From Variovorax paradoxus NBRC 15149 (lineage in GTDB: Bacteria; Pseudomonadota; Gammaproteobacteria; Burkholderiales; Burkholderiaceae_C): 64,000 bases of DNA. The position numbers were made by a program, and so were the translations under genes. The notes below the pieces were generated by a model. That model was not told the origin of the DNA. It did not search any database and saw nothing but the letters and a program-made list of their open reading frames with translations. The stretch is taken from the NCBI RefSeq assembly GCF_001591365.1, contig NZ_BCUT01000007.1:372001-436000 (forward strand). Reading direction: 5' to 3'. Below, piece after piece: positions 39,241 through 48,631 of the stretch (within the stretch, counting starts at the first letter, position 1; each line of letters opens with the position of its first letter).

Positions 39241-40062
39241 TCAGCGCGCCGTCAGCGGCTCCAGCCCCGTCTTCGCAATGGTCGGCGCCGCCTCGGGCGA
39301 ATTGAGATAGCGGATCAGCTGGCGCGCCGCGTCGGGCTGCTTGGAGGCGGTGGCAATGCCGGCCGAGAACACCGTCACCTGCTGCACTTCCGCGGGCAGG
39401 GGGCCGATGTAGTCGATGCCCGCGATCGGCAGCAGTTCGCTCACCTGCTGCAGCCCGAGCGCCGCGTCGCCGCGCGCCACCACCGTGCCCACGCGCTCGC
39501 TCAGGATGCGCTTGCTCTTGGGCTTGACCTGGTCCTCGATGCCGAGCTTCTTGAGCAGTTCGGTCTCGTAGTAGGTGCCGCTGGCGCTGGCCGAATAGGC
39601 GATGGAAGGCGCTGCCAGCAGCGTGCGCTTGAGCGCATCGACCGTCGAGATGTCGGGCTTGGGCGCGCCCTTGCGCACCGCAAAGCCGATCGACGAGCGC
39701 ACCAGGTCGACCTGGCTGCCGGGCACCACCTTGCCTTGCGCCACCAGCGAATCGAGCGCGGGCCGCGCGAGGATCACCACGTCGGCCGGCTCGTTGCGCG
39801 AGAGCCGGCTCGGAATGGAATCTTCGGCATTGCCCATGGAGGCGCCATACGCCGTCTTGACCGTGCGGCCGCTGCTGCGTTCGAAGCCGGGGCGCAGCTC
39901 GTTGTACGCGGCCGTGAAGCCGCCCGAGGTCATCACGTGGATGTCGCCGGCCGCGGGCGGTGCGCTGCCGAGGCTGCCGCATGCGGCAAGAACGGATGCG
40001 GCAGCCAGCAGGCTGGCGCGGCGGGTCAGGCGGGCGAGCGAGAAGGTGGGGGTGGTCTTCAT
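39241..40062 (-). CDS. Periplasmic solute-binding lipoprotein, molybdate-binding (ModA)-like
   Basis: 273 residues from the ATG at 40062, with GGAG upstream; the longer open frame has no supporting site. Signal peptide with lipobox LAAC. The mature domain (DIHVMTSGGFTAAYNELRPGFERSSG) is the type 2 periplasmic-binding fold used by ModA-like proteins. Ligand unknown; no transporter genes are adjacent. It is divergent from the AraC-family gene. Confidence 0.82.
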   Translation of the reverse strand: MKTTPTFSLARLTRRASLLAAASVLAACGSLGSAPPAAGDIHVMTSGGFTAAYNELRPGFERSSGRTVKTAYGASMGNAEDSIPSRLSRNEPADVVILARPALDSLVAQGKVVPGSQVDLVRSSIGFAVRKGAPKPDISTVDALKRTLLAAPSIAYSASASGTYYETELLKKLGIEDQVKPKSKRILSERVGTVVARGDAALGLQQVSELLPIAGIDYIGPLPAEVQQVTVFSAGIATASKQPDAARQLIRYLNSPEAAPTIAKTGLEPLTAR

Positions 40063-40198
40063 GGTGTCTCCGGATGAAATTCCCTCGATCGTAGGCAGCG
40101 AGGCTGTCAATCGGCCTTCAGCGCCTTCGGGGTAAACACCAGGGCCTGTGGCCCGGCTGGCAGAATCCGGACGGGCGGCACTGCTGCCTTTCACACCC

Positions 40199-40972
40199 AT
40201 GACCTACCTTCGCAGCGTGCTCTTCGAAAGCGGCTCCGTCAGCTGCCAGCTGGCCACGCTGGAGACGGCCGAGCCCGGCTGGAGCCCGCCTTATCGCGTG
40301 CAGGGGCCGCGCCTGCTGCTGCCGCTGAGCCAGCGCTTCGAATGCCGGCTGGGCGCGGACGCCTTCGTCTGCGATCCCGCGGCCGCACTGTGGCTGTCGC
40401 CCGACGGGCCCTACCAGTTGAAGCACCCGATGGCGGGCCAGCGCAGCGTGGTGGTCACGCTCGTCGAAGACCTGGCGCCGGCGGGCCGGGTGTACCTGCC
40501 GCTGGGCGGCCAGCTGCTGCTGCGCCGATGCCTGCAGGCCCATGCGATGCAGGCGATCGATGCGCTCGAGGTGCAGGAGCATCTGGCCGGCCTGGTCCAG
40601 AGCATGCGGCCGGCCGACCGGCCGGCGCCGCCGAAGGTCCACCGCGCGGTCGAGCGCGCCCGCGACTACATCGCCGCGGCACCGGAGCGCAGCGACACGC
40701 TCGACGAGATCGCCAAGGCGGTCCATTGCTCGGCCTTCCACCTGGCGCGCCGCTTCCGCATGCACACGGGAACGAGCCTGCACGGCCTGCGCAACCAGCT
40801 GCGCATGACGCTCGCGCTCGACCGCCTGCGCGAAGGTGAGCCAAGCATCAGCGCGCTTGCGGCCGACCTGGGCTTTGCAAGCCATGCGCACTTCACGGTG
40901 GCCTTCCGGCGCGCCTTTGGCATGGCGCCGAGCCAGATGCGCACGAATCTGGAAGCGCGCCGCCTGCATTGA
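40199..40972 (+). CDS. AraC-family transcriptional regulator
   Basis: 257 residues from the ATG at 40199 (MTYLRSVLF); a longer in-frame start at 40148 would overlap the divergent promoter region. An N-terminal cupin-like sensing domain precedes the double helix-turn-helix (SDTLDEIAKAVHCSAFHLARRFRMHTG...ALAADLGFASHAHFTVAFRRAFGMAPS). Its target may be the divergent binding-protein gene or the DMT exporter that follows 38 bp later. Confidence 0.88.
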   Translation: MTYLRSVLFESGSVSCQLATLETAEPGWSPPYRVQGPRLLLPLSQRFECRLGADAFVCDPAAALWLSPDGPYQLKHPMAGQRSVVVTLVEDLAPAGRVYLPLGGQLLLRRCLQAHAMQAIDALEVQEHLAGLVQSMRPADRPAPPKVHRAVERARDYIAAAPERSDTLDEIAKAVHCSAFHLARRFRMHTGTSLHGLRNQLRMTLALDRLREGEPSISALAADLGFASHAHFTVAFRRAFGMAPSQMRTNLEARRLH

Positions 40973-41010
40973 CAGAACACTGCGGGCTTCGCATTCAACG
41001 GAGCCAACAG

Positions 41011-41922
41011 ATGACGGTCAACGTGCGCCTTTCAGCCGGCCTGGCCGCCGGCGTGGCCTCGGCGCTGATCGCGGGCATCTGGCAGGTGGCCACGCGCCAT
41101 TCGACCACCACCACCATCGCTCCGGCCGACCTGGCGATCCTGCGCTACGGCATACCGGCGATCGTGCTCATGCCCGTGTGGCTGCGCGTCGGCCTGCTGC
41201 CGCGCGGGGTGCCGCTGCGGTGGCTGACCGGGATGGTGCTTGGCGCGGGGCTGCCTTTCGGGCTGGTGGCGATGAGCGGCACCAGGTTCGCCCCGTCGGC
41301 GCACATGGGTGTCTTCATGGCGGGCGCATGTCCGCTCTTTGCCGCGGGCCTGGCCTGGATGTTCTGGCGCGAACGCCCGGACCGCGCGCGGGCGCTCGGC
41401 CTGGTGTTCCTTGCGGCGGGCATCGGCATGCTGGGGGCGGGCAGTTTTCGCGGCGTCGATGCCGGCGCCTGGCGCGGCGATCTGCTCTTTCTTCTTGCGG
41501 CCGCGTTGTGGGCCGGCTTCACGCTGTCGTTCAGGCGCGCCGGCCTTGGCGCATGGCAAGGCGCGGCGGTCGTCAGTGCGTGGTCGGCGATCCTGCTCGT
41601 GCCATGGCTGCTGTGGCGGGGCGGAACGGGCCTTGCCGATGCGCCGCTGCGCGACGTGCTGTGGCAGGCGCTGATGCAGGGTGCGGTCGCGGGCTTGCTG
41701 GGGCTGTGGATCTTCGGCGCGGCCGTTGCGCGCCTTGGTGCGTCGCAGGCGGCGGCGTTCGGAGGGCTGGCGCCGGTCTTCTCCGCGTTGGGCGGGTGGT
41801 GGTGGCTGGCCGAGCCCGCCACGGGCATCGACCGGGTCGCGATTGCCAGCGCCCTGATCGGCGTGACGCTGGCCAGCGGCGCCCGCACGCGCAGTGCGCG
41901 CGTGGAATCAACCGCGGGGTAG
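41011..41922 (+). CDS. EamA/DMT-family transporter
   Basis: 303 residues from the ATG at 41011 (GGAG upstream). About ten hydrophobic helices in two EamA repeats; the first begins LAAGVASALIAGIWQVATR and the end of the second is GLAPVFSALGGWWWLAE. DMT proteins often export amino acids or drugs. The 3' end overlaps the convergent gene at 41908 by 15 bp. Confidence 0.87.
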   Translation: MTVNVRLSAGLAAGVASALIAGIWQVATRHSTTTTIAPADLAILRYGIPAIVLMPVWLRVGLLPRGVPLRWLTGMVLGAGLPFGLVAMSGTRFAPSAHMGVFMAGACPLFAAGLAWMFWRERPDRARALGLVFLAAGIGMLGAGSFRGVDAGAWRGDLLFLLAAALWAGFTLSFRRAGLGAWQGAAVVSAWSAILLVPWLLWRGGTGLADAPLRDVLWQALMQGAVAGLLGLWIFGAAVARLGASQAAAFGGLAPVFSALGGWWWLAEPATGIDRVAIASALIGVTLASGARTRSARVESTAG

Positions 41923-42192
41923 GTCGAACTCGCGCAGCATCACCGGCTCGATCGAGCCCTGCGCCGCCCGCCGGCGCACGGCCGCTTCGAGCTGGTCCGC
42001 GTACTGCGCGTAGATTTCCATCGGGTCGTCGCCTTGCGCGCCGGGGCGGAAGCGGTAGCGCAGGACGTCCTTGCTGATGCTCGCGCCCATGTGCTGGCCA
42101 TCGATGAGCACCCAGAAGCGGACCGTGCCCGAGGCCTCGTGGAAGAAGGGTGGATCGACGGGGTCCGTCCCGGAAAGAGGCTGTTCAGACAT
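41908..42192 (-). CDS. Small DUF1488-like protein
   Basis: 94 residues. The central segment VRFWVLIDGQHMGASISKDVLRYRF resembles the DUF1488 family of small proteins. No export signal. It converges on and overlaps the transporter gene by 15 bp and diverges from the histidine kinase at 42319. Function unknown. Confidence 0.65.
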   Translation of the reverse strand: MSEQPLSGTDPVDPPFFHEASGTVRFWVLIDGQHMGASISKDVLRYRFRPGAQGDDPMEIYAQYADQLEAAVRRRAAQGSIEPVMLREFDLPRG

Positions 42193-42318
42193 GGCGTGTG
42201 TTCCGGTAGGAGGAGCCTCAGGATACGCTTCATCGAGTACCCTTTTTTCTCCGGCGCCCGGGCAGTGGCTGTTGGCCGTACCTCCTGTTGTCCTACACGG
42301 GCGCATACTCCGGCCAGC

Positions 42319-43470
42319 ATGCGCCTGAGCCAATTCATCAAGGACAACATCGAACCCATCCTCGTCGAGTGGGAATCCTTTGCACGAACGATGATCCCGC
42401 CGGCGGAGACCATGTCCGTTGTCGAACTGCGGGACCATGCGCATGAAATCCTGCTGGCCATTGCCGGCGAAATGGAGTCGGCCCAGTCTGAAAGGCAGCG
42501 CGAAGCAAAGTCCAAGGGACTTGCGCTGCCGTTCCTCAAGGAGACTTTTGCCGCCGAACACGGTGGCCTGCGCCAGCGGGTGGGTTTCGACCTTTCCCAA
42601 CTGGGCGCGGAATACCGCGCGCTGCGGGCCACGGTTCTTCGTTTGTGGATGGGACACGTCGGCACGGTCGATGCCGCGGTCCTGGAAGAAGTGATGCGCT
42701 TCAACGAAGGCATCGACCAGGGCCTTGCCGAGGCCATGGCCACCTATTCGGAGCACGTGGCCAATTCCAGGGACACCTTCCTGGCCGTGCTGGGACACGA
42801 CCTGCGAAACCCGTTGAGCGCGCTCAGCTCCTGCATTCATCTTCTCGAACTGGCTGGCGAGGCGAGGCCCAAGGAGCGCACGCTCCAGATCGCCAGGCGA
42901 AGCATTGCGTCGATCAACGACATGGTCACCGACCTGCTCGAGTACACGCGCACCCGGCTCGGCCGCGGCATCGAAGTGGTTCCACAGGAAGGCGACCTGA
43001 GTGCGCTGTGCCAGGAGGCCTTCGACGAGGTCTGCGCGGCCTATCCCAGGCGGGAGCTCGTCGCCGAGCTTCCAGCCGATGTGGTGCTGATGTTCGATGC
43101 GCCCAGGATGCGCCAGGTCCTCACCAACCTGCTGAGCAACGCCGTGCAGCATGGAGACCCCGCCCATCCCGTGGCGCTGGTGATCCGGGACGAGGGGGCG
43201 CATGCGAGCCTGATCGTCAAGAACCAGGGAAGGCCGATTCCCCCCGATTCGATGCAGGTCATCTTCAACCCGCTGGTGCAGGTTGCGACACGCGAATCGG
43301 CGCCGCACGAGCGGCCCGCCACGAGCCTGGGGCTGGGTCTCTACATTGCGCGGGAGATCGTGACGGGGCACGGCGGCACCATCACCGTGACCTCCTCCGC
43401 GGCGGAAGGCACGGCATTCACCGTTCATCTGCCTCGCGGCGGCAAGCAGGCGACCCAGCCCGGCGGGTGA
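42319..43470 (+). CDS. Soluble sensor histidine kinase with RsbRD-like N-terminal domain
   Basis: 383 residues and no membrane segment. The N-terminal helical domain (about 10-150) resembles the RsbRD sensor domain. The kinase core has the H-box FLAVLGHDLRNPLSALSS, N-box LTNLLSNAVQHG, and G-box SLGLGLYIAREIVTGHGG. It would autophosphorylate and pass phosphate to an unknown regulator. No receiver gene is adjacent on the same strand; the response regulator at 44105 pairs better with the kinase beside it. Confidence 0.85.
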   Translation: MRLSQFIKDNIEPILVEWESFARTMIPPAETMSVVELRDHAHEILLAIAGEMESAQSERQREAKSKGLALPFLKETFAAEHGGLRQRVGFDLSQLGAEYRALRATVLRLWMGHVGTVDAAVLEEVMRFNEGIDQGLAEAMATYSEHVANSRDTFLAVLGHDLRNPLSALSSCIHLLELAGEARPKERTLQIARRSIASINDMVTDLLEYTRTRLGRGIEVVPQEGDLSALCQEAFDEVCAAYPRRELVAELPADVVLMFDAPRMRQVLTNLLSNAVQHGDPAHPVALVIRDEGAHASLIVKNQGRPIPPDSMQVIFNPLVQVATRESAPHERPATSLGLGLYIAREIVTGHGGTITVTSSAAEGTAFTVHLPRGGKQATQPGG

Positions 43471-43607
43471 TACCGACAGGCGCCGCGCAGCTATCCATTG
43501 CATGGCACCGGCGACTGGGCCGGCCCGCCATGAAGACTTTGGACTACAAGCCGGCTTTCCGGCCGTGTCTAGCTTGGCCTTGTCGAAACACCAACAAGGA
43601 GATTCCG

Positions 43608-44066
43608 ATGAAGCTGACACGACGTATTGCACCGACCCTGGTGGCGGTTCTCATGGGCGCCTGCGTGGCCCCGCTCGCATTGGCTGCGGGCGGCGGCTCC
43701 GGAGGAGGCGGTGGTGGCGGTGCCGGGGGCGGTGGAGGTGGCGGCAGCAGCGCCGGTGTAGGCGCGGGCGTTGGTGCGGGCGCCAATGGCAATGGCGCGG
43801 GCGCGGCCAGCGGCTCCAATGCCTCGGCCAACGCGGCGACGCCGGCAACACCCGCCACGCCTGCAACACCGGCCACGGCCACATCGCCTGCAACGCCAGC
43901 CACGCCTGCGACACCGGCCACGCCGTCGCCGCAGTCTTCTTCTTCTTCGTCCTCGGCATCGTCCACGATGTCTGCTACGCCCGCGACGCCGGCCGTGCCG
44001 GGCTCCAAGGCCGACAGCACCGCGACGACGCCTGCGGTGCCTGCAACGCCGGCAACGAAGAGGTAG
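43608..44066 (+). CDS. Low-complexity exported protein, Gly-rich then Ala-Thr-Pro repeats
   Basis: 152 residues with a good AAGGAG site. Signal peptide (cleavage near LALAAGG), then a glycine-rich stretch, an Ala/Asn/Gly stretch, repeated ATP tripeptides (A-T-P about fifteen times) and a serine run. No folded domain is apparent. Such composition suggests a cell-surface or wall-spanning flexible protein. The reverse strand also has long open frames, but these are shadows of the repeat. Confidence 0.7.
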   Translation: MKLTRRIAPTLVAVLMGACVAPLALAAGGGSGGGGGGGAGGGGGGGSSAGVGAGVGAGANGNGAGAASGSNASANAATPATPATPATPATATSPATPATPATPATPSPQSSSSSSSASSTMSATPATPAVPGSKADSTATTPAVPATPATKR

Positions 44067-44104
44067 GTAACTCGACCAGGCCAGCTGCCCGCTGGATGGC
44101 TCGA

Positions 44105-45013
44105 TCAGGCCAGCTGTCCGCTGGCCAGTGCCGCCGCGGCAGCGCGCGTCTCGACGCCCAGCTTCTCGAAGATGTGCTCGAGGTGCTTGTTGACGGTGCG
44201 CGGGCTGGTGCCCAGGATCTCGCCGATGTCGCGGTTGGTCTTGCCCTTGGCAAGCCATGAGAGCACTTCGGTCTCGCGCGGCGTGAGCGCCGCTTCGGCC
44301 AGCCGCGCCGACGGCTTGCCCGCGGCCCCTTCGCGCTGCGCCGCGAACAGCAGCATGGTTTCGCCGAGCGCCGCGGCGCCGAGGTTGCGCACCGAAATGC
44401 GTGCGCCTGCCGCCGTGGCCACTGCAATGGCCGCGCCGGGCGCAAGCGCGGGTGCGAGCGCGGCGGGCAGCAGCCCGGCGGCCGGCGCCGCATCGAGCGC
44501 ATGCAGCCACAGCGCGGCTTGCGGCGAGCGCCATGCGATGCGCCCGCGCGCATCGACAAAGACCACGCCCATGCCGGCCACGTCGACCGCATCGCGCGCC
44601 ATGCGCGTGATGCGTGCGTTGCGCGTGTGCGTGTGCAGCCGCGCGAGCACCTCCTGCGCGCGGATCGGCTTCACCACGTAGTCGACGCCGCCGCATTCGA
44701 AGCCCTCGACCACGTGCGCGGTTTCCGAAAGGCCGGTCATGAACAGCACCGGGATGTGCGCGAGCGCCGCATTGGCCTTGATGCGCCGGCAGGTCTCGAA
44801 GCCCGACAGGCCGGGCATCAGGCCGTCGAGCAGGATCGCGTCGGGCACCACCAGTTCGAGCCGCTGCAGCGCGGCCTCGCCGTCGGCCGCGACCAGCACG
44901 GTGTAGCCGCTCGATTCGAGCGTGTCGCACAGCATGCCGAGGCTGCTGGGGGCGTCGTCCACCACCAGCACCACGGGGCGTTCGGCTTCGTCAGGGGGCG
45001 AGAGTGTCTGCAT
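44105..45013 (-). CDS. LuxR-type response regulator
   Basis: 302 residues. A receiver domain (VVLVVDDAPSSLGML, phospho-acceptor D in ILLDGLMPG, MTGLSE, VDYVVKPI) is followed by a roughly 100-residue PAS-like middle and a C-terminal LuxR helix-turn-helix (LTPRETEVLSWLAKGKTNRDIGEILGTSPRTV). The start overlaps the end of the hybrid kinase gene by 23 bp, so the two form a cognate pair. Probable target: the divergent amide-transport operon. Confidence 0.92.
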   Translation of the reverse strand: MQTLSPPDEAERPVVLVVDDAPSSLGMLCDTLESSGYTVLVAADGEAALQRLELVVPDAILLDGLMPGLSGFETCRRIKANAALAHIPVLFMTGLSETAHVVEGFECGGVDYVVKPIRAQEVLARLHTHTRNARITRMARDAVDVAGMGVVFVDARGRIAWRSPQAALWLHALDAAPAAGLLPAALAPALAPGAAIAVATAAGARISVRNLGAAALGETMLLFAAQREGAAGKPSARLAEAALTPRETEVLSWLAKGKTNRDIGEILGTSPRTVNKHLEHIFEKLGVETRAAAAALASGQLA

Positions 45014-48000
45014 CTTGTTCTGCGAGTGCCTTGCGGAGCTTGTCGAGTTCGAATCGGTTGGCCATGCCGCGCAGCCAGGTGCAGGTGGCCGCGGCCGGTG
45101 GGGAGGCGGCGGCGAGGCGGTCGAGCACCTGGTGCAGGCCGCGCATGTGGCCCATCTGCACCAGCCGCATCAGCTCGGCGCGGTCGTCTTCGGAGAGCGC
45201 GAGCTGCACCGGCCGCGGCGCCATGTCGACGGTGGGCGGCATCGCGTCGTTCGACGCCAGCCATTCGAGGCCGAGGTGCCGCTCCAGCGTGGCGATCAGC
45301 TGCGACTCGATGACCGGCTTGCCCACGAAGGCCTGGCAGCCCGCGGCGCGCAGCAGTTCGCCCTGGTTCTCGAACATGTTGGCCGAGACGATGATGATCG
45401 GCAGGCGGTCGAAGCCCGAGGCGCGCACCAGCGCCGCGGTCTGCCAGCCATCCATGTCGTCCATGGTGAGGTCCAGCAGGATCGCCGAGGGCAGGTTCTC
45501 GCGCAGGCTGTCGAGGCATTCGGTGCCGCTTGCGGCCTCGCGCACCTCGAAGCCCAGCGGCGCGAGCATGCCGGCCAGCATCTGGCGCTGCACCGGCTGG
45601 TCGTCCACCACCAGCAGCGTGCGGCGCGCGCCGATGTAGCCCGACACCGGCCGCCGTGTCTCCGCCTGCGGGCCGGGGTCGGCCACTTCGCGCAGGTACA
45701 CCCGCACGCTGAAGGTGCTGCCCGCGGGCGAGGTGGCGGCCAGCGCCAGCTCGCCGCCCATCAGCGACGTGAGCAGGCCGGTGATCGTGAGGCCCAGGCC
45801 CGTGCCGGGCTCGCCGCGCCGGCGCCCGGCGGCGCCGCGCTCGAACGGAAGAAAGATGCGCTGGTGGTCCTGCGGCGCCACGCCGATGCCGGTGTCGACC
45901 ACGTCGAAGCGCAGCACCTCGCGCCGCGCATCCACATGCAGCGTGACCGTGCCGCTGTCGGTGAAGCGCACCGCGTTGGCCAGCAGGTTGATGAGGATCT
46001 GGCGCAGCCGCTTGGCATCGGCATGCACCCAGGGCGGCAGCCGACCGCTGTGGGTGTAGACGAACGCCAGGCCCTTGTTCTCGGCCTGCGGCCGCACCAT
46101 GTGCACCACCTCGTCCAGGAAGGCCGGCAGCGCGAGAGGGGCGGGCTCCAGCTGCAGCCGGCCGGCCTCGATGCGCGCCAGGTCGAGCAGCCCGTCGATC
46201 AGCCCCAGCATGTGCTCGCCGCTGCGCTGGATGGTCTGCACCGCTTCGCGCGGCGGCGCCACGGCTTCGCCCTTGAGCAGGATCTGCGAGTAGCCCAGGA
46301 TGCTGTTGAGCGGCGTGCGCAGCTCGTGCGTCATGCCGGCCACGTAGCGGGTCTTGGCCTGGTTGGCGGCTTCGGCGGCTTCCTTCGCGGTCTGCAGCGC
46401 GGCGTCGGTGCGCTGGTGCGCCTCGATCTCGACGGTGAGCAGGTGGTTGTGGCGGTTCGATTCCTCCTGCGCCATCTGCCGGCTCTCGCTGCCCAGCACG
46501 ATCCACCAGGCGGCCACCGCCGCCACCAGCGACAGCAGCGCAAACACCTTGAGGAAGGCGCTGCGCAGCGCCGGGTCCACCGCATCGGCGCCCACGATGG
46601 CCTCCTGCGCGTACACCACGCCCATCACCGTGGCCAGCAGCGCCACCAGCGAGGTGGCCACCATCAGGTAGTGCGCCACGCGAAAGTTGAGCCGGCCCGA
46701 CAGCGCGGGCGGCAGCAGCGCCTGGAGCCAGCCGCTCATCTGCTCGGCCGCGCGCGAGTCGGTCTTGCAGCGGTCGTGACAGCGCGATTCGAGCGTGCAG
46801 CACAGCGAGCAGATCGGCGCGCTGTAGGCCGGGCAGTGCGCCATGTCCTCGGACTCGAAGCTGTTGTCGCACACCGAGCATTTCACGATCTGCCCCGGCG
46901 TCCAGCGCCGGATGTCGCTGCGCGCGAGGTAGTAGCGTCCGCGCGTGCGCCAGGCCAGCAGCGGCGAGACCACCAGCGCCGTTGCCAGCGCGATGAAGGG
47001 CGAGAACGCGCGCGCCCACTGGCCCAGCACGCCGGAGTACGCCAGCATGGCGAGCGCCGCCGCCACCAGCATCGCGCCCAGGCCGACCGGGTTGATGTCG
47101 TACAGGTGCGCGCGCTTGAACTCGATGGTGCGCGGGCTCCAGCCCAGCGGCTTGTTGATGACCAGGTCGGCCACCAGCGCGCCGACCCAGGCGATGGCGA
47201 TGTTGCTGTAGAAGCCCAGCACATGCTCGAGCGCCGCGAACACGCCCAGCGTCATCAGCAGGATCGCGATGACCACGTTGAACACCAGCCACACCACGCG
47301 CCCCGGGTGGCTGTGCGTGAGCCGCGCGAAGAAGTTGGACCACGCCAGCGAGCCCGCATAGGCATTGGTGAGGTTGATCTTCATCTGCGAGACCACCACG
47401 AAGAGGGTGGTGATCGCCAGCACCCAGGCCGGATCGCGCAGCACGTACGAAAAGCCCGTGAGGTACATCAGCGTGGGCTCGACCGCGTGCCGGGCCGGAA
47501 TCTCGTGCTGGAGCGCCAGAAAGGCCAGGAAGGCGCCGCCCATCATCTTGAGCATGCCCGGCACGATCCAGCCCGGCCCCGCCACCAGCACCGCGGCCCA
47601 CCAGCGGCCGCGGTTGGCGGCCGTCTTCTCGGGCAGGAAGCGCAGGTAGTCGACCTGCTCGCCGATCTGCACCACCAGCGAGAAGGCCACCGTGGCGGCG
47701 GCGCCGAACATCAGCGGATCGAAGCTGCTGCTGTCGGAGCTGCGGCCCACCAGGCCGGTGAAGTCGGCATACAGCCCGGGCTTCTTCACCAGCACCGCGA
47801 TGAACGGGCAGACGAACAGCACGATCCAGATCGGCTGCGTCCACAGCTGCAGGCCCGAGATGAGCGTGATGCCGCGCATCACCAGCGGCACGATCACGAC
47901 CGACGACATCAGGTAGAGCAGCGGCAGCGGCCAGTCGAGGTACAGCTGCAGCGCCAGCGCGAGGATGGCCGCCTCCAGCGCGAAGAAGATGAAGGTGAAG

Positions 48001-48377
48001 CTCGCGTAGATCAGCGAGGTGAGGGTGGAGCCCAGGTAGCCGAAGCCCGCGCCGCGCGTGAGCAGGTCCATGTCCACGCCATGCCGGGCCGCGTAGTAGG
48101 AGATCGGCAAGCCGGTGAGAAAGGTGATGAGCCCCACCACCAGGATGGCCCACAGCGCGTTCGAGAAGCCGTAGCTCAGCGCAATGGCGCCGCCGATGGC
48201 CTCCAGCGCCAGGAACGAGGTGGCGCCGAAGGCCGCGTTGGCGACGCGGAACTCCGACCACTTGCGAAAGCTGCGCGGCGTGTAGCGCAGCGCGTAGTCC
48301 TCCAGCGTTTCGTTCGCGACCCACGCGTTGTAGTCGCGGCGGATGCGGAAGATCTTCTGGCCGGTGACGGGTTGCAT
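44991..48377 (-). CDS. NCS1-transporter / histidine kinase / receiver fusion
   Basis: 1128 residues from the ATG at 48377; upstream in-frame ATGs exist (for example 48413), none with a good ribosome-binding site. Residues about 1-470 are a complete NCS1-type (nucleobase/allantoin/hydantoin:cation symporter) membrane domain, starting FRIRRDYNAWVANETLEDYALRY. Then comes a Cys-rich cluster (about 497-535, CSVC...CCTL...CHDRC) that could bind a metal. Two further membrane helices follow (about 555-620), then coiled coil, H-box MTHELRTPLNS (about 686), ATPase (NLLANAVRF, GTGLGL), a receiver (LLDLTMDD, about 970) and a C-terminal tail. Analogous in plan to CbrA, which fuses an SLC5 carrier to a kinase. 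Likely senses a nitrogen compound during transport. Confidence 0.9.
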   Translation of the reverse strand: MQPVTGQKIFRIRRDYNAWVANETLEDYALRYTPRSFRKWSEFRVANAAFGATSFLALEAIGGAIALSYGFSNALWAILVVGLITFLTGLPISYYAARHGVDMDLLTRGAGFGYLGSTLTSLIYASFTFIFFALEAAILALALQLYLDWPLPLLYLMSSVVIVPLVMRGITLISGLQLWTQPIWIVLFVCPFIAVLVKKPGLYADFTGLVGRSSDSSSFDPLMFGAAATVAFSLVVQIGEQVDYLRFLPEKTAANRGRWWAAVLVAGPGWIVPGMLKMMGGAFLAFLALQHEIPARHAVEPTLMYLTGFSYVLRDPAWVLAITTLFVVVSQMKINLTNAYAGSLAWSNFFARLTHSHPGRVVWLVFNVVIAILLMTLGVFAALEHVLGFYSNIAIAWVGALVADLVINKPLGWSPRTIEFKRAHLYDINPVGLGAMLVAAALAMLAYSGVLGQWARAFSPFIALATALVVSPLLAWRTRGRYYLARSDIRRWTPGQIVKCSVCDNSFESEDMAHCPAYSAPICSLCCTLESRCHDRCKTDSRAAEQMSGWLQALLPPALSGRLNFRVAHYLMVATSLVALLATVMGVVYAQEAIVGADAVDPALRSAFLKVFALLSLVAAVAAWWIVLGSESRQMAQEESNRHNHLLTVEIEAHQRTDAALQTAKEAAEAANQAKTRYVAGMTHELRTPLNSILGYSQILLKGEAVAPPREAVQTIQRSGEHMLGLIDGLLDLARIEAGRLQLEPAPLALPAFLDEVVHMVRPQAENKGLAFVYTHSGRLPPWVHADAKRLRQILINLLANAVRFTDSGTVTLHVDARREVLRFDVVDTGIGVAPQDHQRIFLPFERGAAGRRRGEPGTGLGLTITGLLTSLMGGELALAATSPAGSTFSVRVYLREVADPGPQAETRRPVSGYIGARRTLLVVDDQPVQRQMLAGMLAPLGFEVREAASGTECLDSLRENLPSAILLDLTMDDMDGWQTAALVRASGFDRLPIIIVSANMFENQGELLRAAGCQAFVGKPVIESQLIATLERHLGLEWLASNDAMPPTVDMAPRPVQLALSEDDRAELMRLVQMGHMRGLHQVLDRLAAASPPAAATCTWLRGMANRFELDKLRKALAEQDADTLAP

Positions 48378-48556
48378 GGTGGGGGCTTGCGGCAAGGGCG
48401 AGGGCGGCGGCATGGAAGGCAGCAGAGCAAGAAGCGCTCCCTGCGTGCTTTGCGCCCTTGTGCGCGGCTCGCAAGTCTGCAGGCCCGGGCGCTTGCGGCC
48501 GCTACGTTGAATGACGTATTCGCGCCGGCGCAGGTGATTTCTAAAGTACCAGCCAT

Positions 48557-48571
48557 GGTGCTCGGGGCACC
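48557..48571. promoter_or_regulatory. Inverted repeat between the kinase and urtA genes
   Basis: GGTGC-tcggg-GCACC lies in the 254-bp divergent intergenic region, 61 bases before the urtA start. It could be an operator for the LuxR-type regulator. The half-sites are in the opposite order from the NtrC consensus, so it is not a classic NtrC site. Confidence 0.3.
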
Positions 48572-48631
48572 GTCCGACGCACTGCGATGGTGCGCGGCTC
48601 ACCCTTCCAACAACCTGCCTGGAGTTTCCCG

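Noticed and set aside
43569-44930. Long minus-strand frame across the low-complexity gene and the regulator
   Set aside because: Shadow of the repeat-rich and GC-rich genes; the regulator is read in another frame.
48557-48571. NtrC or sigma54 site ahead of urtA
   Set aside because: Half-site order is reversed relative to the NtrC consensus and no GG-N10-GC element of correct spacing is found.
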